From the NCBI GenBank assembly GCA_019635695.1, contig JAHBYZ010000031.1, positions 1 to 34,707 on the forward strand: a DNA stretch of 34,707 nucleotides. The letters run 5' to 3'. This DNA is from Rhizobiaceae bacterium (GTDB taxonomy: Bacteria; Pseudomonadota; Alphaproteobacteria; Rhizobiales; Rhizobiaceae). The position numbers and the translations under genes were made by a program. The stretch's first letter is position 1. Each line of letters opens with the position of its first letter. Below are positions 8,445-16,754 of this stretch, piece by piece. The notes under the pieces were generated by a model. It had not been told where the DNA came from. It made no database searches and saw only the letters and a list, made by a program, of their open reading frames with translations.

Positions 8445-9974
8445 TCAATGATAGTTCGCGACCCGCTTGGGCTGTTCCGGCTGGGCGAACATCAGCGGCT
8501 GCGGGCGGCCGAAATAGAAGCCTTGCACGACGTCGCAGCCGGCGGCCTTGAGCAGAGTGGCCTGTGTCTCGTTCTCGACGCCTTCGGCGATCGTGTGGAC
8601 GCCGAGCGCGCGCGACAGGCCGACGATGGTCGACACCACCGCGCCGGACGAGGCGTCCTGCTCCATGCGGGCGACGAAGGACTTGTCGATCTTCAGCTTC
8701 TGGAACGGGAAGTCGATCAGGTAGCTCAAGTTGGAATAGCCGGTACCGAAATCGTCGACCGCGACCGAGATGCCCATCGCCGACAGTTCCTTCAAGATCG
8801 CGGCGGCGCGCTCCTTGTCCTGCATCATCGCGGTCTCGGTGACCTCGAGCTCCAGCCGGCGCGGCGCGATGCCCGACTCCTTGATGACGTTGCGGACCAG
8901 CTGCAGGAACTCCTTGGTCATGAACTGCACGGTCGAAATGTTGACCGCGACGTAGCAGTCATCGGGAATGGCGCGAGCGTCCGAGCAGGCGCGGCGCAGC
9001 ACCCACTCGCCAATCGGCGCGATCATGCCGGTCTCCTCGGCGATCGGCACGAACTCCATCGGCGGGATCATGCCGCGCTCGGGGTGGCGCCAGCGGATCA
9101 GCGCCTCGTAGCCGACGATCTTGCCGGTCATCAGATCGTGCTGCGGCTGGTAATGCAGCTCGAAGTCACCGCGCAGGAAGGCCGTGTGCAGCTCCGATTC
9201 GACCCACTGGCGATGGTCGGCGACCTGGCCCATGTGCGGCTGGAAGACCGCCCAGTTGCCGATGCCGGCTGCGCGGGCATGTTGCAGCGCCAGATTCGAA
9301 CGGCGCAGCAGCAGCACCGGGTCGGTGCCGTCCTTGGGCATGGCCACGATACCTACCGACAGGTTCACCGACTGCAGGTGCGTGGAGAGCTGGTAGGGCT
9401 TCATCAGCGTCTCGATCAGGCGCTCGACCAGACGGTCGATCGGCTCGTCGGTCTTGCTGTCGGGTAGCAGTACGGCGAATTCGCCGGCGCCGATGCGGCC
9501 GATCTCGACGCCCTGCGGCAGGTTTTCGCGCAGCCGCAGCGAGATCGACTTGATGAGCTCGTCGCCCTGCGTGTAGCCGATCGCGTCGTTGATGTGCTTG
9601 AAACGGTCGATGTCGATGTCGATCATGAACACCGGCTGGCCGGTGCGGGACGTCGCGACCGCTGCCTCGGCAATCTTGCCAATCATGGCGGCGCGACCGA
9701 GCAGCCCGGTCAGCTTGTCGACCTGAGTTTCGCGGAAGACATATCCGGCGGATTCGTCCACACCGGCGAAGAAGGAGAGCGACGATCCTGCGGCAGCCAG
9801 CGCGCAGAGCGCCGCGATGACGGCGCCGATCACCTCCGCGGGCAGGACCGCGAGATGCGCGCCCATGCCCATGCGCAGGCCCCAGAGCCCGATGATGAAA
9901 CTGCCGACACCGGCGGCGCCGATGGTCAGCAGGCGAAACAGCGGAGTGCGTGTCGGGTTACGCGTGTCTTGCAT
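8445..9974 (-). CDS. Membrane GGDEF-EAL protein, probable c-di-GMP phosphodiesterase with degenerate GGDEF
   Basis: This 509-residue protein should act on the second messenger cyclic di-GMP at the inner membrane. Two hydrophobic segments (about 12-33 and 41-70) form a short membrane anchor. A GGDEF domain follows (about 80-245), but its signature is GAGEF (162-166), so cyclase activity is doubtful. The EAL domain (about 255-500) looks complete: EAL at 290-292, LEVTET (about 376-381), DDFGTGYSNL (407-416), LKID (about 427-430) and EGVE (464-467), which include the usual metal and catalytic acidic residues. The likely activity is therefore hydrolysis, with the GGDEF part perhaps sensing GTP. 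No ligand-sensing periplasmic domain is present. It is a single gene on the minus strand between the methyltransferase and fabI. c-di-GMP often controls pili, but a link to the pilus genes 17 kb away is speculation. Confidence 0.9.
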   Translation of the reverse strand: MQDTRNPTRTPLFRLLTIGAAGVGSFIIGLWGLRMGMGAHLAVLPAEVIGAVIAALCALAAAGSSLSFFAGVDESAGYVFRETQVDKLTGLLGRAAMIGKIAEAAVATSRTGQPVFMIDIDIDRFKHINDAIGYTQGDELIKSISLRLRENLPQGVEIGRIGAGEFAVLLPDSKTDEPIDRLVERLIETLMKPYQLSTHLQSVNLSVGIVAMPKDGTDPVLLLRRSNLALQHARAAGIGNWAVFQPHMGQVADHRQWVESELHTAFLRGDFELHYQPQHDLMTGKIVGYEALIRWRHPERGMIPPMEFVPIAEETGMIAPIGEWVLRRACSDARAIPDDCYVAVNISTVQFMTKEFLQLVRNVIKESGIAPRRLELEVTETAMMQDKERAAAILKELSAMGISVAVDDFGTGYSNLSYLIDFPFQKLKIDKSFVARMEQDASSGAVVSTIVGLSRALGVHTIAEGVENETQATLLKAAGCDVVQGFYFGRPQPLMFAQPEQPKRVANYH

Positions 9975-10076
9975 GAGACAACCTCAATCAGACACGGTTA
10001 TACGTCCCCGGCCCTTAAAAACGGTTTCCCGGGATGGTTTCAATTTTAGTAACGGCGTCGGATTTTTGACGCGGTG

Positions 10077-10889
10077 TCAGTCGCGGTCGTCGCCGAAAGA
10101 CTTCAGCTCTTCAAGTGTCGGCATCGAGACGATGTGATAGCCCGAATCGACATAGTGAATCTCGCCGGTGACACCGCCGGAAAGCTCCGACAGCAAGTAC
10201 AGCGCCGAACCACCGACTTCATCAAGGGTAATCGGACGACGCAGCGGCGAGTTTCTCTGCTGGAACGAGAACATATGGCGCGCATCGGCGATGCCGGCGC
10301 CGGCGAGCGTGCGCACGGGTCCGGCCGAGATGGCGTTGACGCGGATGCCGCGCGGGCCGAAATCGCTGGCGAGATAGCGCACGCTGGCCTCCAGCCCCGC
10401 CTTGGCGACGCCCATGACGTTGTAGTTGGGCATGACGCGCACCGATCCGGCATAGGTGAGCGTGATCATCGACCCGCCTTCGCCCATCAGCGCGGCCGCC
10501 CGCTTCGCCACTTCGGTGAAGGAAAAGCAGGAGATCACCATCGTGCGCACGAAGTTCTCGCGCGTGGTGTCGGCGTAGAGGCCCTTGAGCTCGTTCTTGT
10601 CGGAGAAGCCGATGGCGTGGACGATGAAGTCCAGCCCGCCCCATTCCCGCTTCAGCCTGTCGAAGGCGGCGTCGACAGAGGCGATGTCCTCGACGTCGCA
10701 GGGGATCAGCAGCGTGGAGCCGATCTGCTCGGCCAGCGGCTTGACGCGCCGGCCGAACGCCTCGCCCTGGTAGGTGATGGCGATCTCGGCGCCATGGGCG
10801 GCGAGCGTCTTCGAAATGCCCCAGGCAATCGAATGATCGTTGGCGATGCCCATCACAAGGCCGCGACGGCCTTTCATCAAGCCTTCCAT
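10077..10889 (-). CDS. fabI: Enoyl-[acyl-carrier-protein] reductase (NADH), FabI
   Basis: FabI catalyses the last reduction of each fatty acid elongation cycle. The 270-residue short-chain dehydrogenase fold has the FabI hallmarks: the N-terminal GRRGLVMGIANDHSIAWGI in place of the usual GxxxGxG, IVHAIGFSD around 88-96, LTYAGSVRVMPNYNVMGVAKAGLEA with the Tyr-x6-Lys catalytic pair, and AISAGPVRTLAGAGI (about 186-200). The start is ATG 10889; an in-frame Met lies four codons later. It is the last gene of fabA-fabB-fabI, 21 bases after fabB. This trio next to irr is a conserved rhizobial arrangement. FabI is the usual target of triclosan-type inhibitors. Confidence 0.97.
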   Translation of the reverse strand: MEGLMKGRRGLVMGIANDHSIAWGISKTLAAHGAEIAITYQGEAFGRRVKPLAEQIGSTLLIPCDVEDIASVDAAFDRLKREWGGLDFIVHAIGFSDKNELKGLYADTTRENFVRTMVISCFSFTEVAKRAAALMGEGGSMITLTYAGSVRVMPNYNVMGVAKAGLEASVRYLASDFGPRGIRVNAISAGPVRTLAGAGIADARHMFSFQQRNSPLRRPITLDEVGGSALYLLSELSGGVTGEIHYVDSGYHIVSMPTLEELKSFGDDRD

Positions 10890-10910
10890 GCGTTTCCTCT
10901 CCCCCGTCCG

Positions 10911-12131
10911 TCAGCCGTTGTAGCGGCGCATGACCAGCGTCGCGTTGGTACCGCCGAAGCCGAAGGAGTTGGACAGCACGGTGTCGATCTTCGCATCGTC
11001 GATGCGCTTGCGCACGATCGGCATGCCCTCGAACTCGGGGTCGAGATTCTGGATGTGGGCGCTTTCGCCGATGAAGCGGTTCTGCATCATCAGCAACGAG
11101 TAGATCGCCTCCTGTACTCCGGCGCCGCCGAGGCAGTGTCCGGTGAGCGATTTGGTCGAGGTGATATAGGGCATCTTCTCGCCGAATACCTCGCGGATGG
11201 CGCCCATTTCCTTGGAGTCGCCCACAGGCGTCGAGGTGCCGTGGGTGTTGATGTAGTCGACCGGCGAATCGACCGTGGCGATCGCCTGCCTCATGCAGCG
11301 CACTGCGCCTTCGCCCGACGGCGCCACCATGTCGAAACCGTCCGACGTGGCTCCGTAACCGAGGACCTCGGCATAGATCTTTGCGCCGCGGGCCTTTGCA
11401 TGCTCCAGTTCTTCGAGCACCAGCACGCCGGCGCCGCCGGCGATGACGAAGCCGTCGCGGCTGACGTCATAGGCGCGAGACGCGGTCGAAGGCGTGTCGT
11501 TGTACTTGGTCGACATCGCGCCCATCGCGTCGAAGAGGTTCGACATGGTCCAGTCGAGATCTTCGTGGCCGCCGGCGAAGATGATGTCCTGCTTGCCCCA
11601 CTGGATGAGCTCGTAGGCGTTGCCGACGCAGTGCGCCGAGGTGGAGCACGCCGACGAAATCGAATAGTTGACGCCATGGATCTTGAACCAGGTGGCGAGC
11701 GTCGCCGAAGCGGTGGACGACATCGCTTTCGGCACCGCGAACGGCCCGATGCGCTTGGGACTGTTGTTCTTGATCGTGGTCTCGGCGGCGTCGATGATGA
11801 TGCGCGTCGACGGACCGCCCGAACCCATGACAATGCCGGTGCGCTCGTTGGTGATGTCGTTTTCCTGCAGGCCCGAATCGTCGATTGCCTGCTGCATCGC
11901 GACGTGGTTCCAGGCGCCGCCGCGATGCAGGAAGCGCATGGCGCGGCGGTCGATCAGGTCGGTGGGGTCGAGCGTCGGCCGGCCCCAGACCTGACATTTG
12001 AAGCCATGTTCGGCGAAATCCGGCGAGAAGCTGATGCCCGACCGGGCGTCGCGCAGCGATTGCGTGACCTCTGCGGCGTCGTTGCCGATCGAGGACACGA
12101 TGCCGAGGCCGGTGACGACCACTCGTCTCAT
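10911..12131 (-). CDS. fabB: 3-oxoacyl-[acyl-carrier-protein] synthase I, FabB
   Basis: FabB condenses malonyl-ACP with acyl-ACP and is required to elongate the cis-3-decenoyl product of FabA into unsaturated fatty acids. The 406-residue product has the thiolase fold with the Cys-His-His triad in context: SSACSTSAH (about 161-169, catalytic Cys), [11 protein letters not shown] (about 295-305, first His) and [14 protein letters not shown] (about 325-340, second His). The C-terminus has [13 protein letters not shown]. The start is ATG 12131 ([16 protein letters not shown]). It lies between fabA (25 bases upstream) and fabI in one operon, which separates it from FabF-type enzymes that sit with acpP. 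Confidence 0.97.
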   Translation of the reverse strand: MRRVVVTGLGIVSSIGNDAAEVTQSLRDARSGISFSPDFAEHGFKCQVWGRPTLDPTDLIDRRAMRFLHRGGAWNHVAMQQAIDDSGLQENDITNERTGIVMGSGGPSTRIIIDAAETTIKNNSPKRIGPFAVPKAMSSTASATLATWFKIHGVNYSISSACSTSAHCVGNAYELIQWGKQDIIFAGGHEDLDWTMSNLFDAMGAMSTKYNDTPSTASRAYDVSRDGFVIAGGAGVLVLEELEHAKARGAKIYAEVLGYGATSDGFDMVAPSGEGAVRCMRQAIATVDSPVDYINTHGTSTPVGDSKEMGAIREVFGEKMPYITSTKSLTGHCLGGAGVQEAIYSLLMMQNRFIGESAHIQNLDPEFEGMPIVRKRIDDAKIDTVLSNSFGFGGTNATLVMRRYNG

Positions 12132-12156
12132 GGAGAACTCCCTGTCGGTCGGGCGC

Positions 12157-12669
12157 TCAGGCGCCCTGCTTGGCGAGGCCGACCTTGAGGTCGGTGGCTG
12201 TATAGATGGTCTCGCCGTCGGCCTTCAGCCAGCCATCGGCGATGCCCAGAACGAGGCGGCCGCGCATGACGCGCTTGAAGTCGACGCCGTATTCCACGAG
12301 CTTGGTGGCCGGCGTCACCATGCCCTTGAACTTCACCTCGCCGGTCGACAGAGCCATGCCCTTGCCGGGCTCGCCCAGCCAGCCGAGGAAGAAGCCCGTC
12401 ATCTGCCACAACGCGTCGAGACCGAGACAGCCGGGCATGACGGGGTTCTGGATGAAATGGCACGGGAAGAACCACAGGTCGCGGTGGATCGGCAGCTGCG
12501 CCCGCAGATAGCCCTTGCCGTGTTCGCCGCCTTCTTCCGAAATGTCGGTGATGCTGTCGAACATCAGCATCGGCGGGTAGGGCAGCTGCGCATTGCCGGG
12601 GCCGAACAGCTCGCCGCGCGCGCAGGCCAGCAGATCGTCGTAGCCGTAGCTCGATTTGCGCTCAGCCAT
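12157..12669 (-). CDS. fabA: 3-hydroxyacyl-[acyl-carrier-protein] dehydratase/isomerase FabA
   Basis: FabA dehydrates 3-hydroxydecanoyl-ACP and isomerises trans-2- to cis-3-decenoyl-ACP, the branch point of anaerobic unsaturated fatty acid synthesis. The 170-residue product has the FabA length. Key segments are PPMLMFDSI (about 30-40), [21 protein letters not shown] with the catalytic His and the downstream Asp (about 68-88), and VKFKGMVTP (about 110-118). The start ATG 12669 ([13 protein letters not shown]) follows a GGGGAGA ribosome site at about 7 bases; a longer in-frame extension lies in the promoter region and was not used. First gene of fabA-fabB-fabI, divergent from irr. Confidence 0.97.
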   Translation of the reverse strand: MAERKSSYGYDDLLACARGELFGPGNAQLPYPPMLMFDSITDISEEGGEHGKGYLRAQLPIHRDLWFFPCHFIQNPVMPGCLGLDALWQMTGFFLGWLGEPGKGMALSTGEVKFKGMVTPATKLVEYGVDFKRVMRGRLVLGIADGWLKADGETIYTATDLKVGLAKQGA

Positions 12670-12768
12670 TCTGGTCTCCCCGCTTCTGGTGGCCGTCTCC
12701 CTAACACGGCTTCCGACGCCGTGGGAACAGGCTGAAAGGCACGCCACAACCCGCGAATCGTGCCGCTA

Positions 12769-12820
12769 TTGATCGGTTCCCGGTCACCGAATATATAGGT
12801 TCCGTTGGCATTTGTGCGAA
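12769..12820. promoter_or_regulatory. Predicted divergent promoters of irr (+) and fabA (-) sharing one -10 box
   Basis: For irr: TTGATC (12769-12774), 17-base spacer, TATATA (12792-12797). For fabA on the minus strand: TTCGCA (12820-12815), 17-base spacer, the same palindromic TATATA. The predicted leaders are about 70 bases (irr) and about 115 bases (fabA). No iron control element of the TTTAGAA-N3-TTCTAAA kind is visible nearby. Confidence 0.4.
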
Positions 12821-12872
12821 CAGTGTCGCTTTCGCGCGCGGTTTCGCGCCCATCTGGAACGGGAACGAACGA

Positions 12873-13277
12873 TTGCGGACGAGCATCGAGCAGCGGGTAC
12901 GTGACGCGGGACTGCGTCCCACCCGGCAGCGCACGGCGCTGGCCGAGCTGCTTTTCGCGAAGGGCGATCGCCATCTCTCCGCCGAGGAACTGCACGAGGA
13001 AGCGCTGAACGCCGGCGTCGCCGTGTCGCTCGCCACCGTCTACAACGCGCTTCACCAGTTCACCGATGCCGGCCTGCTGCGTATCCTCGCCGTCGAAGGA
13101 TCACGCACCTATTTCGACACCAACACGTCGGACCACCACCACTTCTTCGTCGAGGGCGAAAACCGGGTGCTGGACATCTGCAGCGGCCCCGTGACCGTCT
13201 CCAACCTGCCGGAGCCCCCGGAAGGCATGGAGATCGCCAATGTCGACATCATCGTGCGGCTGCGGCCCAAGCGGTAG
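12873..13277 (+). CDS. irr: Fur-family iron response regulator Irr
   Basis: Irr is the rhizobial Fur-family repressor/activator active under low iron. It senses haem status rather than binding Fe directly as Fur does. The 134-residue product has the winged-helix N-terminus (GLRPTRQRTALAELLF, HLSAEELHEEA, VSLATVYNALHQFTDAGLL), the key DNA-binding segment of the family. The C-terminal dimer domain contains SDHHHFF (about 88-94), the His cluster associated with haem binding in Irr. The N-terminal Cys-Pro haem regulatory motif of Bradyrhizobium Irr is absent. The Fur Cys-x2-Cys zinc pairs are missing too. The only start in the frame is TTG 12873, with a weak ribosome site, so the exact N-terminus is uncertain. 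The position next to fabA is typical for rhizobial irr. Confidence 0.9.
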   Translation: MRTSIEQRVRDAGLRPTRQRTALAELLFAKGDRHLSAEELHEEALNAGVAVSLATVYNALHQFTDAGLLRILAVEGSRTYFDTNTSDHHHFFVEGENRVLDICSGPVTVSNLPEPPEGMEIANVDIIVRLRPKR

Positions 13278-13283
13278 CCTCTT

Positions 13284-13309
13284 CCTTCTCCCCGTGAACG
13301 GGGGAGGAA
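13284..13309. terminator. Imperfect hairpin between convergent irr and the SH3 gene
   Basis: TCCTTCTCCCCGT faces ACGGGGGAGGA around a 2-base GA tip. The core CCCCGT/ACGGGG is perfect and the outer part pairs with a one-base bulge. It occupies the 34-base gap between the two stops and is probably a shared terminator. Confidence 0.45.
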
Positions 13310-13311
13310 AT

Positions 13312-13866
13312 CTAGTCGCTCACCGTCTCGTCCGGGTAGGCGCCCCAGACTTGCGACTGGCTGATCCAGCCGCGCGTGCCGGAAAACTCCATCTCGCACC
13401 ATTCGCCGTTGCAGGTGCGGATCGTGCCGACCACGCCCGGTTCGATCTCGGCGACCATTGGCGCGTCGTCGCGCGCTTCCTTGCGCAGCGGCAGCCGCGC
13501 TTCCTTGCCGCGCTGCCACGGGGTGATGATCGCGGTGCGCCGGCCCGACAGCAGCGATTGGTTCACCCAGCCCTCGGTGCCGTCGGCGTCACGCACCTTC
13601 CGCCAGTTGTCGAACTCCTGGATGATTTCCATCGGCAGTCCGGACTTCAGATACATCCAGTCCACCGGGTAGTTGAGCCCCGGACCGATGCGCAGGTTCA
13701 CCTTCGCCGATTTCAGGCTGACGAATCGCGGCAGAGGCAGTCCGCTTGGACCGATGGAGCCGGTCGTCATGCGGTCCTGCGCGGCCGCGGCCGCGGGCAG
13801 CAGGACCGACACCGCAAGCATCGCCGCGAACACGCGACGAGAATCGACGACGAGGCATTTCAGCAT
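13312..13866 (-). CDS. Secreted protein with two bacterial SH3-like domains
   Basis: A 184-residue exported protein. The N-terminus has a basic stretch and a hydrophobic core (about 10-28) ending in AAAAAQ, a plausible signal peptidase I site. The first SH3b domain (about 48-110) has the family pattern VNLRIGPGLNYPV...NWRKVRDADGTEGWVNQSLLSG. The second (about 120-180) ends in WCEMEFSGTRGWISQSQVWG. Such proteins often bind the cell wall, but no catalytic domain is present and the function is unknown. The start ATG 13866 is the most likely, though it lacks a good ribosome site and a GC-rich hairpin lies just upstream; ATG 13821 is an alternative that would shorten the signal peptide. It is divergent from the 2-hydroxyacid dehydrogenase gene and convergent with irr. 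Confidence 0.85.
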   Translation of the reverse strand: MLKCLVVDSRRVFAAMLAVSVLLPAAAAAQDRMTTGSIGPSGLPLPRFVSLKSAKVNLRIGPGLNYPVDWMYLKSGLPMEIIQEFDNWRKVRDADGTEGWVNQSLLSGRRTAIITPWQRGKEARLPLRKEARDDAPMVAEIEPGVVGTIRTCNGEWCEMEFSGTRGWISQSQVWGAYPDETVSD

Positions 13867-14039
13867 GATACAGGCTACCCGGCCGCACCGGCCGGGCGGT
13901 CGAGCCGCATCGGCCTTTTGTCTTTGTTTTCGGCCTTTCCCGTTGCTAAAGACGAAGTGCTGGAGAGATGGGCCGACTCCCGCGAGATTTTGGCCGCACT
14001 TGGTTAAAGAGGTCTGAAAAGGACCCGTTCGAGGAAACG

Positions 14040-15041
14040 ATGGCAGGCCGCAAGAAGCCAATCGTCATCATCACGCGCAAGCTGCCGGATCCGGTCGAGA
14101 CGCGTATGCGCGAGCTGTTCGACGCGCGGTTGAACGTGGACGATGCGGCGATGACGCAGCCCGCGCTGGTGGCGGCGGTGCGCGAAGCCGACGTGCTGGT
14201 GCCCACCGTCACAGACCGCATCGACGAGGCCGTGATCGCGCAGGCCGGGCCGAACCTGAAGCTGATCGCCAATTTCGGCAACGGCGTCGACAACATCGAC
14301 GTGGAAGCGGCGGGCGCCCGCGGCATCACCGTCACCAACACGCCGAATGTGCTGACCGAGGACACCGCCGACATGACGATGGCGCTGATCCTGGCTGGCC
14401 CGCGCCGGCTGGCGGAAGGCGCGGAGTTCCTGCGCTCCGGGCAGAAATGGCCGGGCTGGTCGCCGACATGGATGCTCGGCCGCCGCATCTGGGGCAAGCG
14501 GCTGGGCATAGTCGGCATGGGCCGCATCGGCACGGCCGTGGCGCGCCGCGCCAAGGCCTTCGGCCTGTCGATCCACTACCACAACCGCAAGAAGGTGGCG
14601 CCGCAGATCGAGGACGAGCTGGAGGCGACCTACTGGGAGAGCCTCGACCAGATGCTTGCCCGCATGGATTTCATCTCGGTCAACTGCCCCTCGACCCCCG
14701 CCACCTATCACCTGCTGTCGGCGCGCCGGCTGGCGTTGCTGCAGCCCACCGCCTACCTCGTCAACGCGGCGCGCGGCGGCATCGTCGACGAGGAGGCGCT
14801 GGTCAAACTGCTTCAGGAGGACAGGATTTCCGGCGCCGGGCTCGACGTGTTCGAGAACGAACCGAAGGTGAACCCCAAACTCATCAAGCTGGCGCAGAAG
14901 AACAAGGTCGTTCTCCTGCCGCACATGAGTTCGGCCACGCTCGAAGGCCGCATCGACATGGGCGAGAAGGTGATCGTGAACATCCGCACCTTCATCGACG
15001 GCCACCGCCCGCCGGACCGGGTTCTGCCGCGGCGGACGTAA
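14040..15041 (+). CDS. D-isomer-specific 2-hydroxyacid dehydrogenase (glyoxylate/hydroxypyruvate reductase-like)
   Basis: A cytosolic NAD(P)H-dependent oxidoreductase for 2-keto acids such as glyoxylate or hydroxypyruvate. The 333-residue product shows the substrate domain with NFGNGVDNIDVEAA (about 78-91), the Rossmann signature GIVGMGRIGTAVARRAKAFG (about 157-176), and the catalytic Arg in NAARGGIVDE (about 241-250), Glu in FENEP (about 272-276) and His in LLPHMSS (about 291-297). The residue after the last Rossmann strand is YHNRKK, which suggests NADP is possible. The start ATG 14040 follows a GAGGAAA ribosome site. Glycerate/glyoxylate reductase (GyaR-like) is the closest family by eye. 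It stands alone on the plus strand. Confidence 0.9.
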   Translation: MAGRKKPIVIITRKLPDPVETRMRELFDARLNVDDAAMTQPALVAAVREADVLVPTVTDRIDEAVIAQAGPNLKLIANFGNGVDNIDVEAAGARGITVTNTPNVLTEDTADMTMALILAGPRRLAEGAEFLRSGQKWPGWSPTWMLGRRIWGKRLGIVGMGRIGTAVARRAKAFGLSIHYHNRKKVAPQIEDELEATYWESLDQMLARMDFISVNCPSTPATYHLLSARRLALLQPTAYLVNAARGGIVDEEALVKLLQEDRISGAGLDVFENEPKVNPKLIKLAQKNKVVLLPHMSSATLEGRIDMGEKVIVNIRTFIDGHRPPDRVLPRRT

Positions 15042-15054
15042 GTAGCGGCTTACT

Positions 15055-15501
15055 TTATATCTGAAGCCCTGCTGCCACGTGGTCCGCGGTGACCGCGGTC
15101 TGCCTGCCAATGAAGCGTAGATGGCTTTCCCGGTCCATCCTGACGGCCACCGGCACGGGCCAGCCCATCTCGCGCGCGACGATGAGACCGAGCATCAGGA
15201 TGGCGTCGGGCTCGTGCATGATGATTGCGGACGGCGCAAGCCTCGCACGGACCAGTTCCAGCAGCACCGCCGATGCCGACGACGAGCCGATGGTGTCCGG
15301 CAGGAACAGCACCTTGCCCGCCACGTTGTCGCCGCGCTGTGGATGACGTGCGTCGATGATCGCCCCGGTCTTTGGATCGACGCCTCCCCAGAAGCTGATC
15401 GGCGCCGTCAGGACGAGAGCGTCGCCTGCTCCAGCCGTTCCCGCCACCAGAACCTCGGCGGGCAGCGAGATTTCGCCCGACGAGACCGAGGCGGCAGTCA
15501 T
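15055..15501 (-). CDS. Aconitase X small (swivelling-domain) subunit
   Basis: This 148-residue protein belongs to the AcnX small-subunit family (formerly DUF126), the aconitase-like swivelling domain. Motifs seen are LTAPISFWGGVDPKTGAIID (about 31-50), HPQRGDNVAGKVLFLP (about 53-68) and the GSSS loop (72-75), expected to face the substrate. It pairs with the large subunit encoded immediately upstream; the two overlap by four bases (ATGA at 15498-15501), which implies coupled translation. In characterised bacteria the two-subunit or fused AcnX is a cis-3-hydroxy-L-proline dehydratase; in archaea it is a mevalonate 5-phosphate dehydratase. The substrate here is not shown by context, since no proline-catabolic genes are adjacent. 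It converges with the dehydrogenase gene, 13 bases away. Confidence 0.88.
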   Translation of the reverse strand: MTAASVSSGEISLPAEVLVAGTAGAGDALVLTAPISFWGGVDPKTGAIIDARHPQRGDNVAGKVLFLPDTIGSSSASAVLLELVRARLAPSAIIMHEPDAILMLGLIVAREMGWPVPVAVRMDRESHLRFIGRQTAVTADHVAAGLQI

Positions 15502-16754
15502 ACCGCACTCGCCGCGAAGACCGGCCGCCCGACCACTGCGCTCTCCACGCAGTCCGCCAGCGATCCGTAGAGCACCGAGTAGCCGGTATTGCCGGGCGCA
15601 TAATGCGCGAACTTGCCCGAATTGGTCATCAGCACACCTTTCGGAAGCTCGCGCATGATCGGCGTGACGACGACGCAGGTGTCCGCCACCAGCGTGACCC
15701 CGGCCCGTTCCAGATCGTGCCGCAGCGTCGCCCCCACCGCGTCGAGTGCGTGTCGGCCGGTGCAGGCGTAGAACGCGACCGTAAGCTGCCGATCACCAAT
15801 CAGCCGCGCGACAGCACGCAGTTCGTCGGCCGACAGATGCGGGCTGCCCACGGCGACGGCGTCGATGTGTTCCGGTCGTTCGGCGGTGGACAGGCGCGCG
15901 CTCGCATCTGCCATCATTGCGGGCGTGACACGTATGGTCATCGCCGGCTCGCGATTGCCGAGTGCCGTCTCCATGTCGGGCGCCTCGGGCGTGACGCCGG
16001 CGATATGGAACAGTCCGACCGCTCCCGACGATGCCGCCGCCGCGCCGAACGCCTTCAGCGCGTCCTCGCCTGGATGCGACGGCACTCCGCTCACGACGCC
16101 CACCGCCGCGCCGATCTCGCGGCCGTAGAGACTGCCCAGCACCGGCCATGCGGTCTCGTCCTCAAGATAAGCGGCACCTGACGCAGATACGTCGAAGACG
16201 ACTGTCGCGACGCGATTCTCCGGACGATGCAGGCCGCAATCTGGCGCCCGGCCGGCGATTGCGCAGGCGATGTCGAGGAAGTCGCCGTAGCGGTTCGTTC
16301 GAGCGCCGAGCACGGAATTGCAGAAGGCCACGGCGTTGCTCTCGCCCCAGGCGACGTCGGCGCCGAAGGCAGGGCGGTGGCCGGCCTGATAGGGCGCGCA
16401 GGTCCAGCTCGGCTCGCAGCCGAGCGCGCGGTAGGCCTCCATCATGCGCCGCGCCATGCCACGCTGCGGCTCGGCGAGCCGCACATGCGAGCAGCCGGTC
16501 AGGTCGAGCGCGCCGACATTGAGCGTGGCGCGCACGGCGACCCTGGCACCGCCCTCGACCAGCTTCTCGGCGAACAGCGTGCCGGAATCGCCATGGTAAA
16601 GCGCGCCATCTATGTGCGCGGAGGCGATCGGGATCAGACGCGACGCGCCGAGCAGCCGGGCGCTCTCCGCCACGATGCGCATGGCCATCGCCGCGCCTTC
16701 GCCGGATGCGCCAGAGACGAGCGCGCGCTCGGCTTCGGTCAATTCCAGGGCCAA
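15498..16754 (-). CDS. Aconitase X catalytic (large) subunit
   Basis: The 418-residue protein is the AcnX large subunit (formerly DUF521), an Fe-S dehydratase. The N-terminus LTEAERALVSGASGEGAAMA is typical. Further landmarks are AHIDGALYHGDSGTLFAEKL (about 46-65), TCAPY with Cys119, AWGESNAVAFCNSVLGARTNR (about 135-155), VGSPHLSADEL (about 302-312), DTCVVVTPI with Cys360, TNSGKFAHYAPG (about 377-388) and a C-terminal DCVESA with Cys402. Cluster ligands are expected among these Cys, but I cannot assign them. The only good start is TTG 16754, directly after the TGA of the moeB-like gene, so translation is probably re-initiated. Its stop overlaps the small-subunit start. A cis-3-hydroxyproline dehydratase role is the likeliest by family. 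Confidence 0.88.
   Translation of the reverse strand: MALELTEAERALVSGASGEGAAMAMRIVAESARLLGASRLIPIASAHIDGALYHGDSGTLFAEKLVEGGARVAVRATLNVGALDLTGCSHVRLAEPQRGMARRMMEAYRALGCEPSWTCAPYQAGHRPAFGADVAWGESNAVAFCNSVLGARTNRYGDFLDIACAIAGRAPDCGLHRPENRVATVVFDVSASGAAYLEDETAWPVLGSLYGREIGAAVGVVSGVPSHPGEDALKAFGAAAASSGAVGLFHIAGVTPEAPDMETALGNREPAMTIRVTPAMMADASARLSTAERPEHIDAVAVGSPHLSADELRAVARLIGDRQLTVAFYACTGRHALDAVGATLRHDLERAGVTLVADTCVVVTPIMRELPKGVLMTNSGKFAHYAPGNTGYSVLYGSLADCVESAVVGRPVFAASAV

Noticed and set aside
10045..10076. Possible fabI terminator (GCGTC/GACGC)
   Set aside because: A 5-bp stem without a T-run downstream; not convincing.
10074..12188. 704-codon plus-strand frame over fabI and fabB
   Set aside because: Antisense shadow of two certain enzymes.
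15039..15054. Short GTAAG/CTTAC hairpin between the dehydrogenase and the AcnX small subunit
   Set aside because: Only 5 bp and poorly followed by T; too weak to call a terminator.
15498..16754. Annotating this gene as ordinary aconitase or isopropylmalate dehydratase
   Set aside because: The motifs and the separate small swivelling subunit match the aconitase X family, not AcnA/AcnB/LeuC.
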